Assembly: GCF_030936135.1 (NCBI RefSeq)
Contig: NC_082598.1
Span: forward strand, 50,498,347 to 50,562,346
Origin: Gavia stellata
Taxonomy: Eukaryota > Chordata > Aves > Gaviiformes > Gaviidae
DNA length: 64,000 nt
Direction of reading: 5' to 3'
In this document: positions 47,501-59,657 of the stretch, in pieces
How the letters are laid out: each line of letters starts with the position of its first letter
Position numbering within the stretch: the stretch's first letter is position 1
Translations under genes and position numbers: made by a program
The notes under the pieces: model-generated
Database searches by the model: none
What the model was told of the DNA's origin: nothing
Seen by the model: the letters and a program-made list of their open reading frames with translations, nothing else

Positions 47501-50500
47501 CATGCCAGTGGCCTATCATCCTCTCCGATTTCCATCCCAGGTCATTCACTCTGTCCCAAAAGGAGGCTGTTGCAAACTGCTTGCAAGCAGAGCAGCAGAG
47601 CTCACTGCTCACCCTAGAAGTCTACTACAGCTTCCTAAGCATAAAAATCAGAGGTGCAAGGGAACTATTTCCCTTTAAAAGCAGCATCGTTCAGTTGGGT
47701 GTAAATGCTTTCCAGCAACATTAAACCAAACCAAAATAAGCACAGCCAGATACCCCTGGAAATTTAAACCAGACAAAACAAGCTAAGGGAAACAGCACAC
47801 AAGAACACAAAGTACAAGTTTAAATGGAGCTTGGCCAAAGGAGTACTTTCTCTTAACCTACCTGCAGAAGCCCTACGGCCTTTGCATGCTGCTTCTCGCG
47901 ACACAGTTGGGCTGCCTGGATAAGGACAGGGAGCAGATGCTCAGGGCTCTGCGACTGCAGGCTTGCCGACAGCTTGCGGCACTGATCTGCCTAAGGAGTG
48001 GGAAGACAGAATACACTTTTCTCAACCTCTGCAAGCATCTAACACAGGGCTTTACGTATCAGTTGTATCTAAGAGATGCTAGTGATGGCTTCCCTGAAAT
48101 GGGTATACAGAACCAAGACCAAGTCCTCTTAGTAGCACTTCAGATGCATCTACAAACCTCACACACCCGTTCTGTCTCCTAGTCATCTCCACACCATCCT
48201 CCCTACAGCAACACTCAAGTCGCAACACCACTGGCTGGCTGTTCTTTTAGAGATTTTTTTTTTTCTGCTCACTTATGTGCCTAAACCAAGTTGTCTTATC
48301 TTCTGACACAGAACAGCTGCATATCCATTTTTGCCTAGGGCAACTCCTGCGGAGAGTGCTAAATCACTAGCTACTTACTGCAAATCAGTTTCCCCTACCT
48401 GGTTAGTGTACATTGCCAGCAAAGCTTTGTTGAATTCAATCGCCTGGAGCTGTTTCTTGGAGAGTTTATGCTCAACACCTTCTGCATTGGTCAGCTTCAC
48501 CTTTTTCTTTGAGTCAAAGACATTTTGGTCCTGGAGAAATCACACATCATGAGATGATTTCAGTATGTTCCTTGAAGAAGAAAAGGTCTCTGGGTCTGCA
48601 ATTTAACTACTGTTCAGGAAAAAGTCTTCCCTGATTATTCCCCTTCTCTCCACAAAAGCAGAGAAGCAGGCTGAGTAACCACCAGGAAGGGCCGCATTGA
48701 AAGCGGCAAGGTAATTCTATACCTTGTTAATTGTGATGATGTTATTTGCAATGACAGCAAGCAGTCCTACATCTGTTGGCCTGCAGATAAGAAAAGCAGA
48801 AAGCACACTGTTACTAAACAGTAGTCTCTCTACAGATGGAAGACTGAGCATTTGTTCTAGAAAAGCCCTTACTTCAACTTGATTATTTGATTGTAGAGCT
48901 GTAGAGCATCCTCTGTACGACCCTGCAGTTGCATGATATAAGCCATCTGACCATGAATAATGGCCAGTTCAGCCTCAATGTCTTCCTCTGTCACATCCTG
49001 AAGGAAAATCAAGGCAAAAAGAAAAAAAGCTGCCATCTCACCTCTCTTCCCCTGCCTTCAGCATTCTGCTGGCAGATGTCTATGAGCTCTCTTGGGCAGT
49101 ATTAGCAGCAAAGTACCCCAGCCACTACAGGTGAAGGTTGTGGCCACAGCACAAATACAAGCATATCTGGGTTAAACCAGGAGAAAAGAAAGCTTCACCT
49201 GCTTTTGCAAGAATCTGAAGATACCCTTAACTTGTGCGCTGAATCTGCCCCTCTGCTTGAGCCAACGACCGTGATTACAGAATTCTTGTGTTTCCCACCA
49301 CCCATTCAGCATGTTCATCCATAGCATGAGTGGGTCACAGAGATGTTTCAGACAACCTGCACCCATCCTGCCTGCACCAGCATAGGCAACTGTGCAAGGA
49401 GCACAGCAGCAGTCTGCAATTAGGTACACTTCTGCAACAACCATGATTGCTGCTGCCCCAGCCTCCTCAGAAGCGGGTACCAGCAGCAGTGGGAAGTCTT
49501 GCTGGGTAATGCTGCACAGCAGCTTTGGCTATCCTCTGGCTATCTGCAGTACACTTTATGACTGCACCCTCGTTCGTGCTGGTGCAAACTGAACACTTTC
49601 CAGAACAACATGAAGAACTTACAGAGTCTTCTGATAGCGATTGGCGGCACAGCTCTAGAAGGAAAAACAGATTGAAGAACACAGGTTAGAAGGCTTTAGG
49701 GGGGAAAAAAAAAACCCCTAGAAGCATGGGGGAATGTATACTTTTTTCAAGTATCCCTGAAACTTCTGCAGCATTACAAGGGCACATCAGAGTACAAGTC
49801 TGATGATAGATGGGACTAAGCATGAGGGAGAAGACTGGATTATGCAGAAGAAATATCAAATGCACAGCAAATACTGCCCCTCCCAGAGCTGCCTTCTGAG
49901 AGCAGAGTCACACACCCATTTTCCCTCCTGAATAGATTTCCTTAAACCATAGGGATCACTCGGCTGCAACTGCTCACTGTCTTAGGAGTTATTTTAAGTG
50001 CTGCAAGCCTGCAATATTCAGATTACACCACCCTTTATGGGGCAGCAATTCCATCAGTTTTCAATACAGATACCAGTCACTTAGTTTTCTCACATACCTC
50101 ACCTGAACATCACTTCTTTTGCTCTCCAAAGGAGTACTATCACAGCATATAGGTTCAAATTACACATGCTCAATAAATCAGTTGTATGGGAGAGCTGCTA
50201 TTCTATCATCAAAATCGGGACAGAACTGACCTATTTATCTGCAAGAGCAATTAGATCAGAAAAAACTAATTCTTCCTAATTCTACCCCTCCAGCCTTTTT
50301 TCTTTTGTTTAAAAAACACACACAAAATCCCCCTTCCACCCCATAGAAAAAAATCCTCTTCACAAAAAAAGCTCATTTGTTGGCTTATGCTAATTTCATA
50401 CCTAATTCAGACCATGAAGTATTTTTATTTTTTGTAGTATATGTTTATATATACATATACTAATAAAACCAGGAGTCAGAATAGATGAAACATCTCATGC

Positions 50501-53500
50501 TTATGAGAAGAGATTACACTCATGTCTACCTCCTATTTCAAAAAACTGCTCAAAGGCATTGGACACCAATCAGAGGGCTGTAAGAGAGCCAGGAGATGGT
50601 ACCTGCCACATGGCTCTGGAAAAGAGCTGCAGAGGAATGTTTCTACAAAAACACCAGTTCTGTCAGGAGCCATCTGGAAACTTACAAGAAATCCTGCTGT
50701 TGGTCCGTTTTTAAATTTTCAAAACATCTTTATCTCTGATTAAGCATGTCTATAGAGAACAAGTAACTACTTCTATCACACAAAGCTTCCCTCTCACCTC
50801 ACCATGTTTTTACCTTCTGCTTTCTGTAGTTTTTTCATTGCTTCATTCAACTTTCCTTGCCCAATCAATGCACATGCACTGTTATAACACAGCTCGTAGG
50901 TAGCTTCTCGAAGGCCCAAATCCTCCTAGCATGAAAAGTAAATATAACACTGCATAAACACCAACTGATCTGTACAGATTTGACAGGCAACAGATACAAA
51001 CTACAGTCTTCATGTACATTCAAAATATTCCTCGCAAAATAAATTTAGAGACAATTTTAAAAGGGCACACACCTGGCAAATAAGTCACAGTGCAAAGGAT
51101 CTTCCCTCACACTGCACAACAAAGTCAGAGGCAATTGACAAGGCAGCAACGAAACTCCAGCCTGAACTCAGGGACTACTTAGGCTGCTGAAAGAGGGCAG
51201 GTAAGAACCGCTACTCAAGAGAACTAGAAAGTGGAACCACAGTGCTGAACAGAAAGCTGAGCACGCTGTGCACACCTCCAAGGACAAAGATCTCTGAAAA
51301 AATGAGAACACTCCAATCTGCACTGCTCATTAACAAAAATATTCCCAAGCACGGCTGGGTGATCCAGGCAGTTAGCTTTACCCTGGGCAAAAGGGTAATG
51401 AGAGAGAGGAAAGTGCTAGTCACCACAGGTGTTCTGCCCTAATGCAGGCTCAGAGAGATGTACTTCCTACTCTGCTGTGACATCTACTAATACAAGTCTC
51501 CTAGAGATCACAGATGAAGTATAACTCATGAACAATAACAGCGTTTATTCCTCCATACAGAGGAAACCACTAGGTGATCTTCAATACACTCAGAAGTCAC
51601 TAAGAGACAGGAACACGTTTCTATCCTGTTAAATGTCTATGATTCCGTATCCTTTATTCCTTGGCTCTCACTCTTACACACATACATGCACACACTTACT
51701 TACTGGCATCACCTTCTCCCATGTGCTTTGTGCTGCCACAACAGCAGAGAGGTTGGTTTTTCTCTCTTCCTCATACTCATCCTGGGAGTTGCGGATGAGA
51801 TCCCTGTATGCAGCCAGACAATCATCATAACGCTCCAACCTGTACAACTGAGAAGGGGAAAGGATTAGCCTTCAGAATAGTATTTCCTTGTGTATGCTAG
51901 TAACTACAGCCTCCTTCCTCCCTCCCCATGGACTGGCAGCAGCAAAACGTCATATGTTTTAAGCTGAACATTACTAACATTTGCATCTACCTTTAAGGGC
52001 AAACTCTGTAGATTGCATTTGCAAGGACTCAAGCAATGACACCAGATACCTGCACAGAAACAGCACAGTTCTTATTGCTAAAACAGCTTCTTTGAAAGCA
52101 GCAGTTTACACAGTTTTGTCCTCAAACAGCCTTTTTCCAGATTAGATCACCTCTCTATGAGAGAGATTAAATGAATGATCTTTCAAGCAGCTGAGAGAAG
52201 ACAGCCAATTCTTCACAAAACTGTTCTGATCAACCAGGGAGAAACCAGAGAAGAAACACAACTTCTTTTCTGCTTCACTTCTAACGCCTGAGATGTCAGG
52301 TCCCGCTAACCATTCCTGGACAGGTACCTAATGCAGGCAGATGGCTCCAGCACAAACAAATCTCATCAGCTCTCTTCCATCCTCCATCCCCTCAGCCAGA
52401 TGGCTATTATCAGTCCAGACCCAGGAAGGGAGAGGGAGTCACAAATGTATTGCTTTTGTTCAGTGGCAATAAGATGATGACTCTGCCTCCAGCAACAGGT
52501 GACTGAAGCTCCACAGAAGTTGGAGCAGTTGGGAACTGGACCTCTCCTTACTTTCAAGACAGAAAAGGAAATTCTGTCCCCATACTTGCCCCGCATTAGA
52601 GGAGGGACAAGGCATCCAGCATATGAAACTCCTACCAGGAAGAAAAGCTTGTAAATTACCACTTGTCCATAAAGCTCCTTCAGTTTGTCTGTCTGCTGAC
52701 TGGCACTCTGAATGGTCTTGAGAGCATTTTCAATACGATTCAACCTGTATTCACAGTAGGCCTTCTCAAAGGCAATAATGTCACTGCAAGGACAAGACAA
52801 AGGCTGAGAGCAGGCACTGTAGTCTCATTCAACAGCATTCACCCACCTGAAGACACTTGCTTAAGCAGCCCTAATTAGTCACAGACTGCTACATTCCCAA
52901 AGACCCAAACACCAGAGGTGAGCACATTATCCCAGATTACTGAATTATGTATCTGTTGAGCACTGAAAATATCTTAAACCCTTAAACCTACTTTGTGTTC
53001 AACAGAGAAGGAATATCAAAACTTCATCTAAAATAAGAGGTTCCTTTTTTCCTGGTGCTTCCAGGCACAGGGCGTTTCAAACCCCTCCCTCCCGCCGATT
53101 ATGCAAATCAAATGGTTAAAGGTAAAACAATACCAAAATTCATTATGTGACTCCTTCTTAAGGAGAAGGCATATCATTACAGCAAAAGATCCTTACTGCA
53201 AACTGTCAAAGACAATCAACTCATACAGAAAGAGAGAAAGGAAGTGGTATAAAACACAGTGCCTCTTATAATCTGATATGAACTCAACAGTAACATTAAC
53301 CTATTTTGAAATATCAGCGCTGCAGAACTGCAGCAAAAGGGTTTGCTGATGTTAACATAAAATTAGCTTCAAAACAAGCTCACACCAGCAGGGAAGCATT
53401 ATCAAACAAGCAGAGCCTTGAATGCTATGTTCTACCTACCCTCAGAATTACTGCTTAAGCCAAAGGAAAATTAATCAGTGATTCCCTTAGTTTATCACTG

Positions 53501-56065
53501 GTACCACTTGTCATCAGGTTATTTATTGGCCTATTTAAAATTATCTCAGTCTGGCTGAGTATTAGAGGAGTATGAAAACAAATGAATGGCCTTAAAAATT
53601 AAAGCAAAGCAGTGGGCAAGCCTCAGTGCAGGACAGGACAACTTCAAGGCAGAGCAAGAACCACCACTTTCTCTGTTCTGCCAGATACAGAGACAGACAC
53701 ACAATAGAGCCAAGCTAAAGAAATTATAGGGAGAACTCTGAAGCCAGTCGAATTTAGAGAAATTACTCCTCCTCCTCACCATATACTAAAAAAAAAAAAA
53801 GCTAAAAAACTTAAATTAAACGCCTTCTGTCCCAGGAAAGAAGGAATTTGTGAATAAGGTAATTACGTTTTATTTAGATGTGAACATAAACAAGGGTATG
53901 TTTCATCGCACTGATACTACAACACACTTTTCTGGGAAGTTCCTTAACAAGAGCAGTATCTGAAATACAAAAATGTTGCTGCCAGGCAGGTTCTTAGGTA
54001 GCAATTTTCATCCTAGTCATTGCACAAAGGGCATCTTTATTAGGAAGAACATTACAGTCTGCTTAATGACACAAATGGGAAGCCTGACTTGTTCTCCAAC
54101 ACAAGTTGTCTCCAAGGTCCTGATTTTGCGAACATGCACAAAGAGCCTGCACCACTCCAAAAGCTGAAGCAGTACCTTCAGGCTGGCAAAGAAAAGGACC
54201 CCAAGGAGCAGTAGGCTGAGACAGCCAAGCAAAGCTAACAGCTCGCTGCCACTGGCAAGAGTTTCTCCCTCCTCTCTTCACTCCCACATCATGAGATCTG
54301 GCCTCTCCTCTTGTACCAGCTACGGTGCTCAACCACGTCAACAAGCAGAATCAGCTCATGAAGGTGGCTGAAAACTAGATTAGGGACAACCCCTTCAACA
54401 AAAACAGCAAGATGTTAGACTGTCTCAAACTCACCCAGACCACCTCTCGCACACAGAATAAATCAATGTTTCACTGAGAAGCCCAACACCAATGGCTCTG
54501 AGCACCTCCTGCTCTTTATTTTGCTGCCTATTAGTCCCCTCCACTGAAGCTGCAGCGGCTTCTCAAGGTTTCATATTTTGTAGAGTACAGCAAGACACAA
54601 CTCACCTGGTTAACACTTTCGTGTGGGTGTTGATTACACCGAGGGCTTCCTTGAAGTTCCCGTTCTGGATAAGACACACTACTTTACACTGAAGTGCAGT
54701 CACATCGTCTTTGCTGATCTGCAGTACTGGAGGAGAAACCAGTTTCAACACAACGATCTAACTCATTATCAGACAGACTAAGGCTTTATAAGAGCCAAAT
54801 GTTGTTACAGTTGCAAAAACCCATCACAGAGAGCAGTCACGTCAATTTAAAAGGGTCCTGGCATAGCTTGCTTTGGCTCAGATAACGAAACAAATCCTGC
54901 CAGGATAAAAGAATCCAGTATAAATACTGAACTTACACGAAGTGACCGCTGTGCTAACATGCCTGGAACAGAGCTGCACCAAAGGAGCCGTACACACCTG
55001 GACAAACCTTTCATTGGCATTTCACTTCCAGGCAGAAAACACAATGCCAAAACCTGAGTGCCACGTAAAGCATATACAGGAAGAAAAACACACGATATAG
55101 AAGAACAGTATGAATCCAGACAGGCAGTCACTTTATATGCTAATACTTTCTGCCAGTGGAAGACAGTGAGGAAGGACTAGGAGAGAGAAATAGGTTTTGG
55201 TATTTGTTTTTTTCACGTGATTCCAACTCTCAGATCTGCTGGGACAGGAGATGGGTCCCTACTCCCTACAAACAGCAGAGAGAGAACTTTTAGCCATAAG
55301 GTGCCTTGTATTGCAATCCCATTTTGGATGCCGAACTATCAAAACAACACATCTCAATGCGGACTCTCACTCCCAAGGAAGTTATCACTCCCAAGTCAGT
55401 TGGTCCATATGCACAACACCACTCCTCCAGTTCTCAAGGGAAAAAGCCCTCCTTCCTCCCACGATCAAAACTAAAGGAAATCCCACAAGTAACTCGTAGG
55501 CTCGGCCCACAGCAAGGGCTATGTGACACAACAGGCACAAGCGATGGTCCCGGTGCAGGAGCGGGGCCTAGGCAGCTGCCCCGCTCGGCTCCCCATCCGC
55601 TTTTGCCTCTCGCCTCTCCCCTAGCACAGTAAAACCTCCAGCAGCGTGTCCGAGCGCCGCTGGGCGCCCTTTGCCCGCAGCCCCGCTCCCGGAGCCCGGC
55701 ACGAAGCCCACAGGCGGAAACCCCCCCGTTCCCCACCACAGCCGTGCCCCCGCCGCAGCAAGGCCAAGCCCGCCCGGGCAGAGAGCACGGGGAGCGACGC
55801 CGGGCGGGAGAGAGATGGGGCGGGGCGGGGGAGGACACGGACGCCGGGAACAGCCCCGCGCCCGGCCCGCACACAGCCTTCTCCTGGCGGCGTGCGGCCC
55901 CGCGGCGCGGCAGGGCCCGGCGCCGACATGGCGGCGGCACTCATGCGCTCACTCACTCTTGTTAACGGACTTGAGCGCGCGGGCGAAGTCGCCGTTCTGG
56001 CCGCAGCGGTTCACCTCGCTCCACAGCGCCGCCGCGGCCCCCGCGCCGCCCGCCGCCGCCGCCAT
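41514..56065 (-). CDS. SRP72: SRP72, 72-kDa signal recognition particle subunit (complete, 670 aa)
   Basis: SRP72 pairs with SRP68 on the SRP RNA and is needed to target nascent secretory proteins to the ER. Nineteen coding exons are found: 56065-55957, 54726-54606, 52783-52660, 51847-51704, 50925-50814, 49654-49623, 48997-48873, 48780-48723, 48530-48399, 47990-47862, 47341-47269, 46696-46632, 45626-45531, 45061-44958, 44367-44290, 43643-43506, 43262-43225, 42907-42748 and 41743-41569. They sum to 2013 bases in frame, or 670 aa against 671 in human. TPR helices fill roughly residues 10-540 (for example LWSEVNR and FEKAYCEYRLNRIENALK). An eight-lysine run follows at 552-559. The RNA-binding motif PDPERWLPMRERSYYRGRK spans 572-590, and the tail is Lys/Gln-rich, ending KGGW. 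One intron uses a GC donor (after 45531, GCAAGT); the others are GT-AG. Start: ATG in CpG island, family N-terminus. Confidence 0.98.
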
Positions 56066-56350
56066 CTTGGAACCGGGAGGAGAAACACGTCGGGGGGGCG
56101 GAGCCGGCGGCTGGCCCGGAAGCGGAAGTGCCGAGCGCGGCGGCCGCCACGTCGCGAAGAGGCCGGGCCGGGGCGGGCCCTCCGGTTCTTCGAACACCCC
56201 GGCCCGCTCGCACCGCCCTCATCCCTGCCCGCACCCTCCCTCCGCACCCCGGCCCGCCCGCACCGCCCTCATCCCTGCCCGCACCGCCCTCATCCGGCCT
56301 TCTCCCCAAGAACCGCCCGGCAGCGGGCCCGGGGGTCCGCCTGCGGAGGT
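55560..56350. promoter_or_regulatory. SRP72: SRP72 CpG-island promoter with ETS pair and YY1 site
   Basis: A CpG island surrounds SRP72 exon 1. On the + strand CCGGAAGCGGAAGTG at 56116-56130 holds two overlapping ETS/GABP cores 50-65 bp upstream of the start codon. The start codon itself is embedded in AAGATGGCGGC on the minus strand (56068-56058), a perfect YY1 element of the kind found at housekeeping genes. A second, weaker YY1-like ACATGGCGGC lies in the opposite direction at about 55927-55936 in intron 1. Confidence 0.7.
56195..56294 (+). repeat. 50-bp tandem repeat, 2 copies, in SRP72 upstream region
   Basis: A C-rich unit beginning CACCCCGGCCCGC recurs at a spacing of exactly 50 bp (56195 and 56245), with the last part partly repeated again. 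It lies 130-230 bp upstream of the SRP72 start codon. Confidence 0.75.
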
Positions 56351-56828
56351 GATGCTCTGTGATTGTCTTCATTACGCTCAAACTTTATACTCTTGCACGC
56401 AGCATTGCGAGTTTCGTTTGATTTCGTGAAAAAATTGTGTGCAGGTGTAGCATCTTGGTTATTGCCAAATTACTCAGCTCCACTTAACGATGTTTTACCC
56501 TGAGAAACTTTTTTTTTTTTACTTAATAGTCTAACCTTTTTCCCCCTCTCACAATTAACCTAAAAAAAGAAAGAAATTAGTAAAATCGACAGACATGACC
56601 AAAGTGAGTAGGTGGGGAGGAAGAAGGGGGTGATTGCCCACCCCCCACAAAAGGATTTTCCACCAATTCCCATTACTTTCTTCTGCTAAAAGACTGCCAT
56701 CAGTTTTCAAATTTCAGAAATACCATGAATGATTACAAATATTACAAAAGCTGGGTTTTTTTAATAAAAATTATAATAAAGTTATAAATATGTCAGAGGG
56801 CAAAGGTGGCTATCACTTTGTATAATAA
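56351..56828. other. Intergenic upstream of SRP72, AT-rich
   Basis: An abrupt drop in G+C follows the CpG island. No gene is visible. In human the PAICS/PPAT pair lies on this side of SRP72; no exon of either was recognised here. Confidence 0.55.
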
Positions 56829-57071
56829 AATCATAGAATCGTAGAATCATTTAGGTTGGAAAAGACAGTTAAGATCATCAAGTCCAACCGTTAACCTAAC
56901 CCTGCTAAGTCCACCACTAACCATGTCCCTCAGCGCCTCATCCACACGTCTTTTAAATATCTCCAGGGATGGTGACTCCACTACCTCCCTGGGCAGCCTG
57001 TTCCAGTGTCTGACAACCCTTGCAGTGAAGAAATTTTTCTTAATACCCAATCTAAACCTCCCCAGCGCAAC
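56829..57071 (-). mobile_element. CR1 LINE 3' fragment with intact C-terminal frame
   Basis: About 240 bp of the 3' end of a CR1 element in minus orientation. The octamer tail is at 56829-56850. The pol C-terminus reads cleanly as [17 protein letters not shown], then [15 protein letters not shown] and VDEALRDMV, with no interruption. It is strongly 5'-truncated; the match stops near GCGCAAC at 57071. The uninterrupted frame suggests a younger insertion than the 5.8-kb copy. Confidence 0.95.
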
Positions 57072-58612
57072 ATATCAGAATTTGGACATAAAACACAAAC
57101 TGAAGATAAACTGCAGATTCGAGATACAACCAGCAAAGCCAGCTCAGTGCAACTAGTACAGCGCTGGATGATCGAGCCTCTTTTTATAGTCATCCAAGGT
57201 AAATGACACAAATACTCACTCTTAAGGACTACTGAGTAATCTGGTGACATCTCTTCAACAGGAATGACAACCACATTAAAGAAGGAAAAAAACAATTAAT
57301 ACTTTAAACAAAATACTCTTTTATTAGAGTATTTTTTATTAAACATACAGAACTCAAGATTGCTATTTAAAATTTTTATCGTTCAAAGTTTTTCCCTCTA
57401 GAAGGATGGTAACGCTATCTCAGTGCATATTATATGGAAGGATCATACCTCTCAAGTGTCTAGCTCATAAATCAGAGCAATACTGCACATACTCAGTGTA
57501 CGAGCAAAAGAAGGTAATGCAATTAACATACAAAAAAATGCACCACCAATACATACACGGTCAGCTCTACGGCCCAGCAATCCAGAGAGTAGCATCACAC
57601 TGAAAAGCAGGCTTAGCAGCACAGGAATGAAAAAGAAAACACAGTTCCTGACCAAAAAAAAAGGAGTCGGTAACAGATTCGGAAGATTTGTACAAATCCT
57701 AAGCATTCCTTCTTCACAAGGACCGAAAGGACTGCAAATTTAGCCACTGGTTTGGAAGATTTTCCAAAGCATCCATCATGCTGAGGGCAGGGATGCAGAA
57801 GTCTCGCTGACAAAGATGATGAAACAAGTGATTCTAGAGCCCTTACGCACCTCCGAACATCACCATCACAGGCAGTCTGGTGAAGCACGCACTTATGGCC
57901 GAAAGACCATCTGCTATAGATTGGCCTCTGCGCTGTGGTCTTGGCACCTATTTGTTCCGCTACCAGCACGGATAACATTGAGCTCTTATTTTACACACAG
58001 GATGACATTAACAAAGCAGCATGTGCAGGTAGCTGCACCTAGGCTGCCCCTACCTGCTGGTGTAAATTCCTTGAGCATATCACATAAGTAACTACTCTTA
58101 CGATCTGACTTCAAATATTCAAGCTTTATACTTCGTTTACATCTGCGCACACATACTACAGCTGAGACCTACAATTCCGTGTCCTTTCATACTGCTCCAT
58201 TGTTAAGCAAGACGTAAGCAATCGTCAGCTTTTATTTATGCCCAGTAAGCTTCCCAGACTTTTTTTTTTTTAAAGAGTTTAACAAAAATGTAATTTAGAA
58301 GTATGTTTGGTCAAGTTTATCACTGTATGTGGTACAATCAAACCTGGTTAACGGGCACTCATCAACTATCTTGTGATGGAATGTCTAATGGCAGATTTCT
58401 TTAAATGAAAGATCCAGACAATTGAGAGGTATGCAGAAAACTTGTCTTAAATATTTGGAGCTACATGTGCAATCTTACAGAACACAAGCTACAGTTACAG
58501 ACATAACATTAAATCTTATTAACTGATAGTGCATAAGAACTTAAAAACAGCCAGTGAAATCAGTTCAGCCAGTGACTTCCAAAAAAGTCATGCCTCAACT
58601 GCATTGTGTGAA

Positions 58613-58632
58613 GGGGGGGGGGGGGGGGGGGG
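58613..58632 (+). repeat. Homopolymer run of 20 G
   Basis: Twenty consecutive G on the + strand, hence a C-run if transcribed with LEPROTL1. Such runs are prone to length variation and to assembly error. Confidence 0.95.
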
Positions 58633-58693
58633 AATCATTCTTAGGCAAGTTTAACACAAAGTTTTAATCTACATTTGAAAAGCTGTTTTATTT

Positions 58694-58718
58694 TATATAT
58701 ATATATATATATATATAC
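58694..58718. repeat. (TA)n microsatellite
   Basis: About twelve TA units beside a short T-rich stretch, 60 bp from the G-run, in the probable LEPROTL1 3' UTR. Confidence 0.9.
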
Positions 58719-59657
58719 TATGTATAAAATAAATTAAAAAGGGGAAGGAGGAAATAGCTTTGTATATGCTTCAAATTAACACAGACCAGTAGTTCCATAA
58801 ATGAACATTTTACCATCTTTGTGGTAAAAATCTGACATAAAAGTTCAAAACCATACAATACTTAGAAAGAGTTCAAAAGATATTTTTTAAAAAAATGGAA
58901 TTTAAGCATCATTTTCCCTTCCCCTACAATACAATTTAGTTTTGTACGTCGTAGCATCAATACATTTACAGACTATCTGAACGTCACATCCACACAAGAA
59001 TTGGTAACAAAGCAGGTAAAAGTGCTAGCGCTGTTAAAATTTAGGACTTCTCCCAAATAACTCTACCTGCTCCTCAGCCTTCTCCTGAAACGAAGGCTAT
59101 CAACATTCATCACCCAGTTTGAGGTATGGGCAGAAGAAAAATCTGCAACTGGTACTCCCCACCCCGCTAAATTATAGCAACAATCTATTGATCTGGTAAC
59201 TGACAATGGTGGTGCACAATCTCTTACCTCAGTTCAGCCTGTATATAATTTAATCACCATATAAAAAAAAAAGTTCTTTTGAAACACAGTACTAATGCTT
59301 AACTTAATATAAAATTTAAAAAAAACCACCTTTAAATCTGGAACAAGAACATTTAAACGTGGTTTCAAAGAAGATTTAAAGCTTCACATAAACACCGAAC
59401 AGAAGGATGACAATTTTAAACCAAGAGAGCACCTAAAAACATACCATAGGTAAAAATGAAATCAATCCTCTTTCCACTTCATAAAAATGTCGAAACCTTG
59501 TCAGCAACAGTAGTACACTCAGAACGAACAAGGTGAAAAGGAGCATCTAGAATACTCAAAAGGCTTGCTATGCTACTTCTCTTTATTGCCCATTCTCTCA
59601 TTTGTATGGATGGCCACTGCATGACACGATGCCTGTGATAGTTCTCGTATCTTCCTT

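Larger units (their letters stand above)
57072..59657 (-). other. LEPROTL1: Probable LEPROTL1 3' UTR and downstream sequence
   Basis: AT-rich and without coding exons. Several minus-strand AATAAA hexamers could end LEPROTL1 transcripts: 59587-59582 (about 71 bp after the stop), 58236-58231, and two near 57.3 kb. Which are used cannot be told from sequence. The stretch also contains a 20-G run and a TA repeat. Confidence 0.5.

Noticed and set aside
55646-56362. Long open frame on the + strand, antisense to SRP72 exon 1, starting near an ATGGCGGCGG context
   Set aside because: It overlaps the SRP72 CpG island, where stop codons are rare on all frames. Its product is low-complexity Arg/Pro/Ala and the opposite strand carries a proven SRP72 exon.
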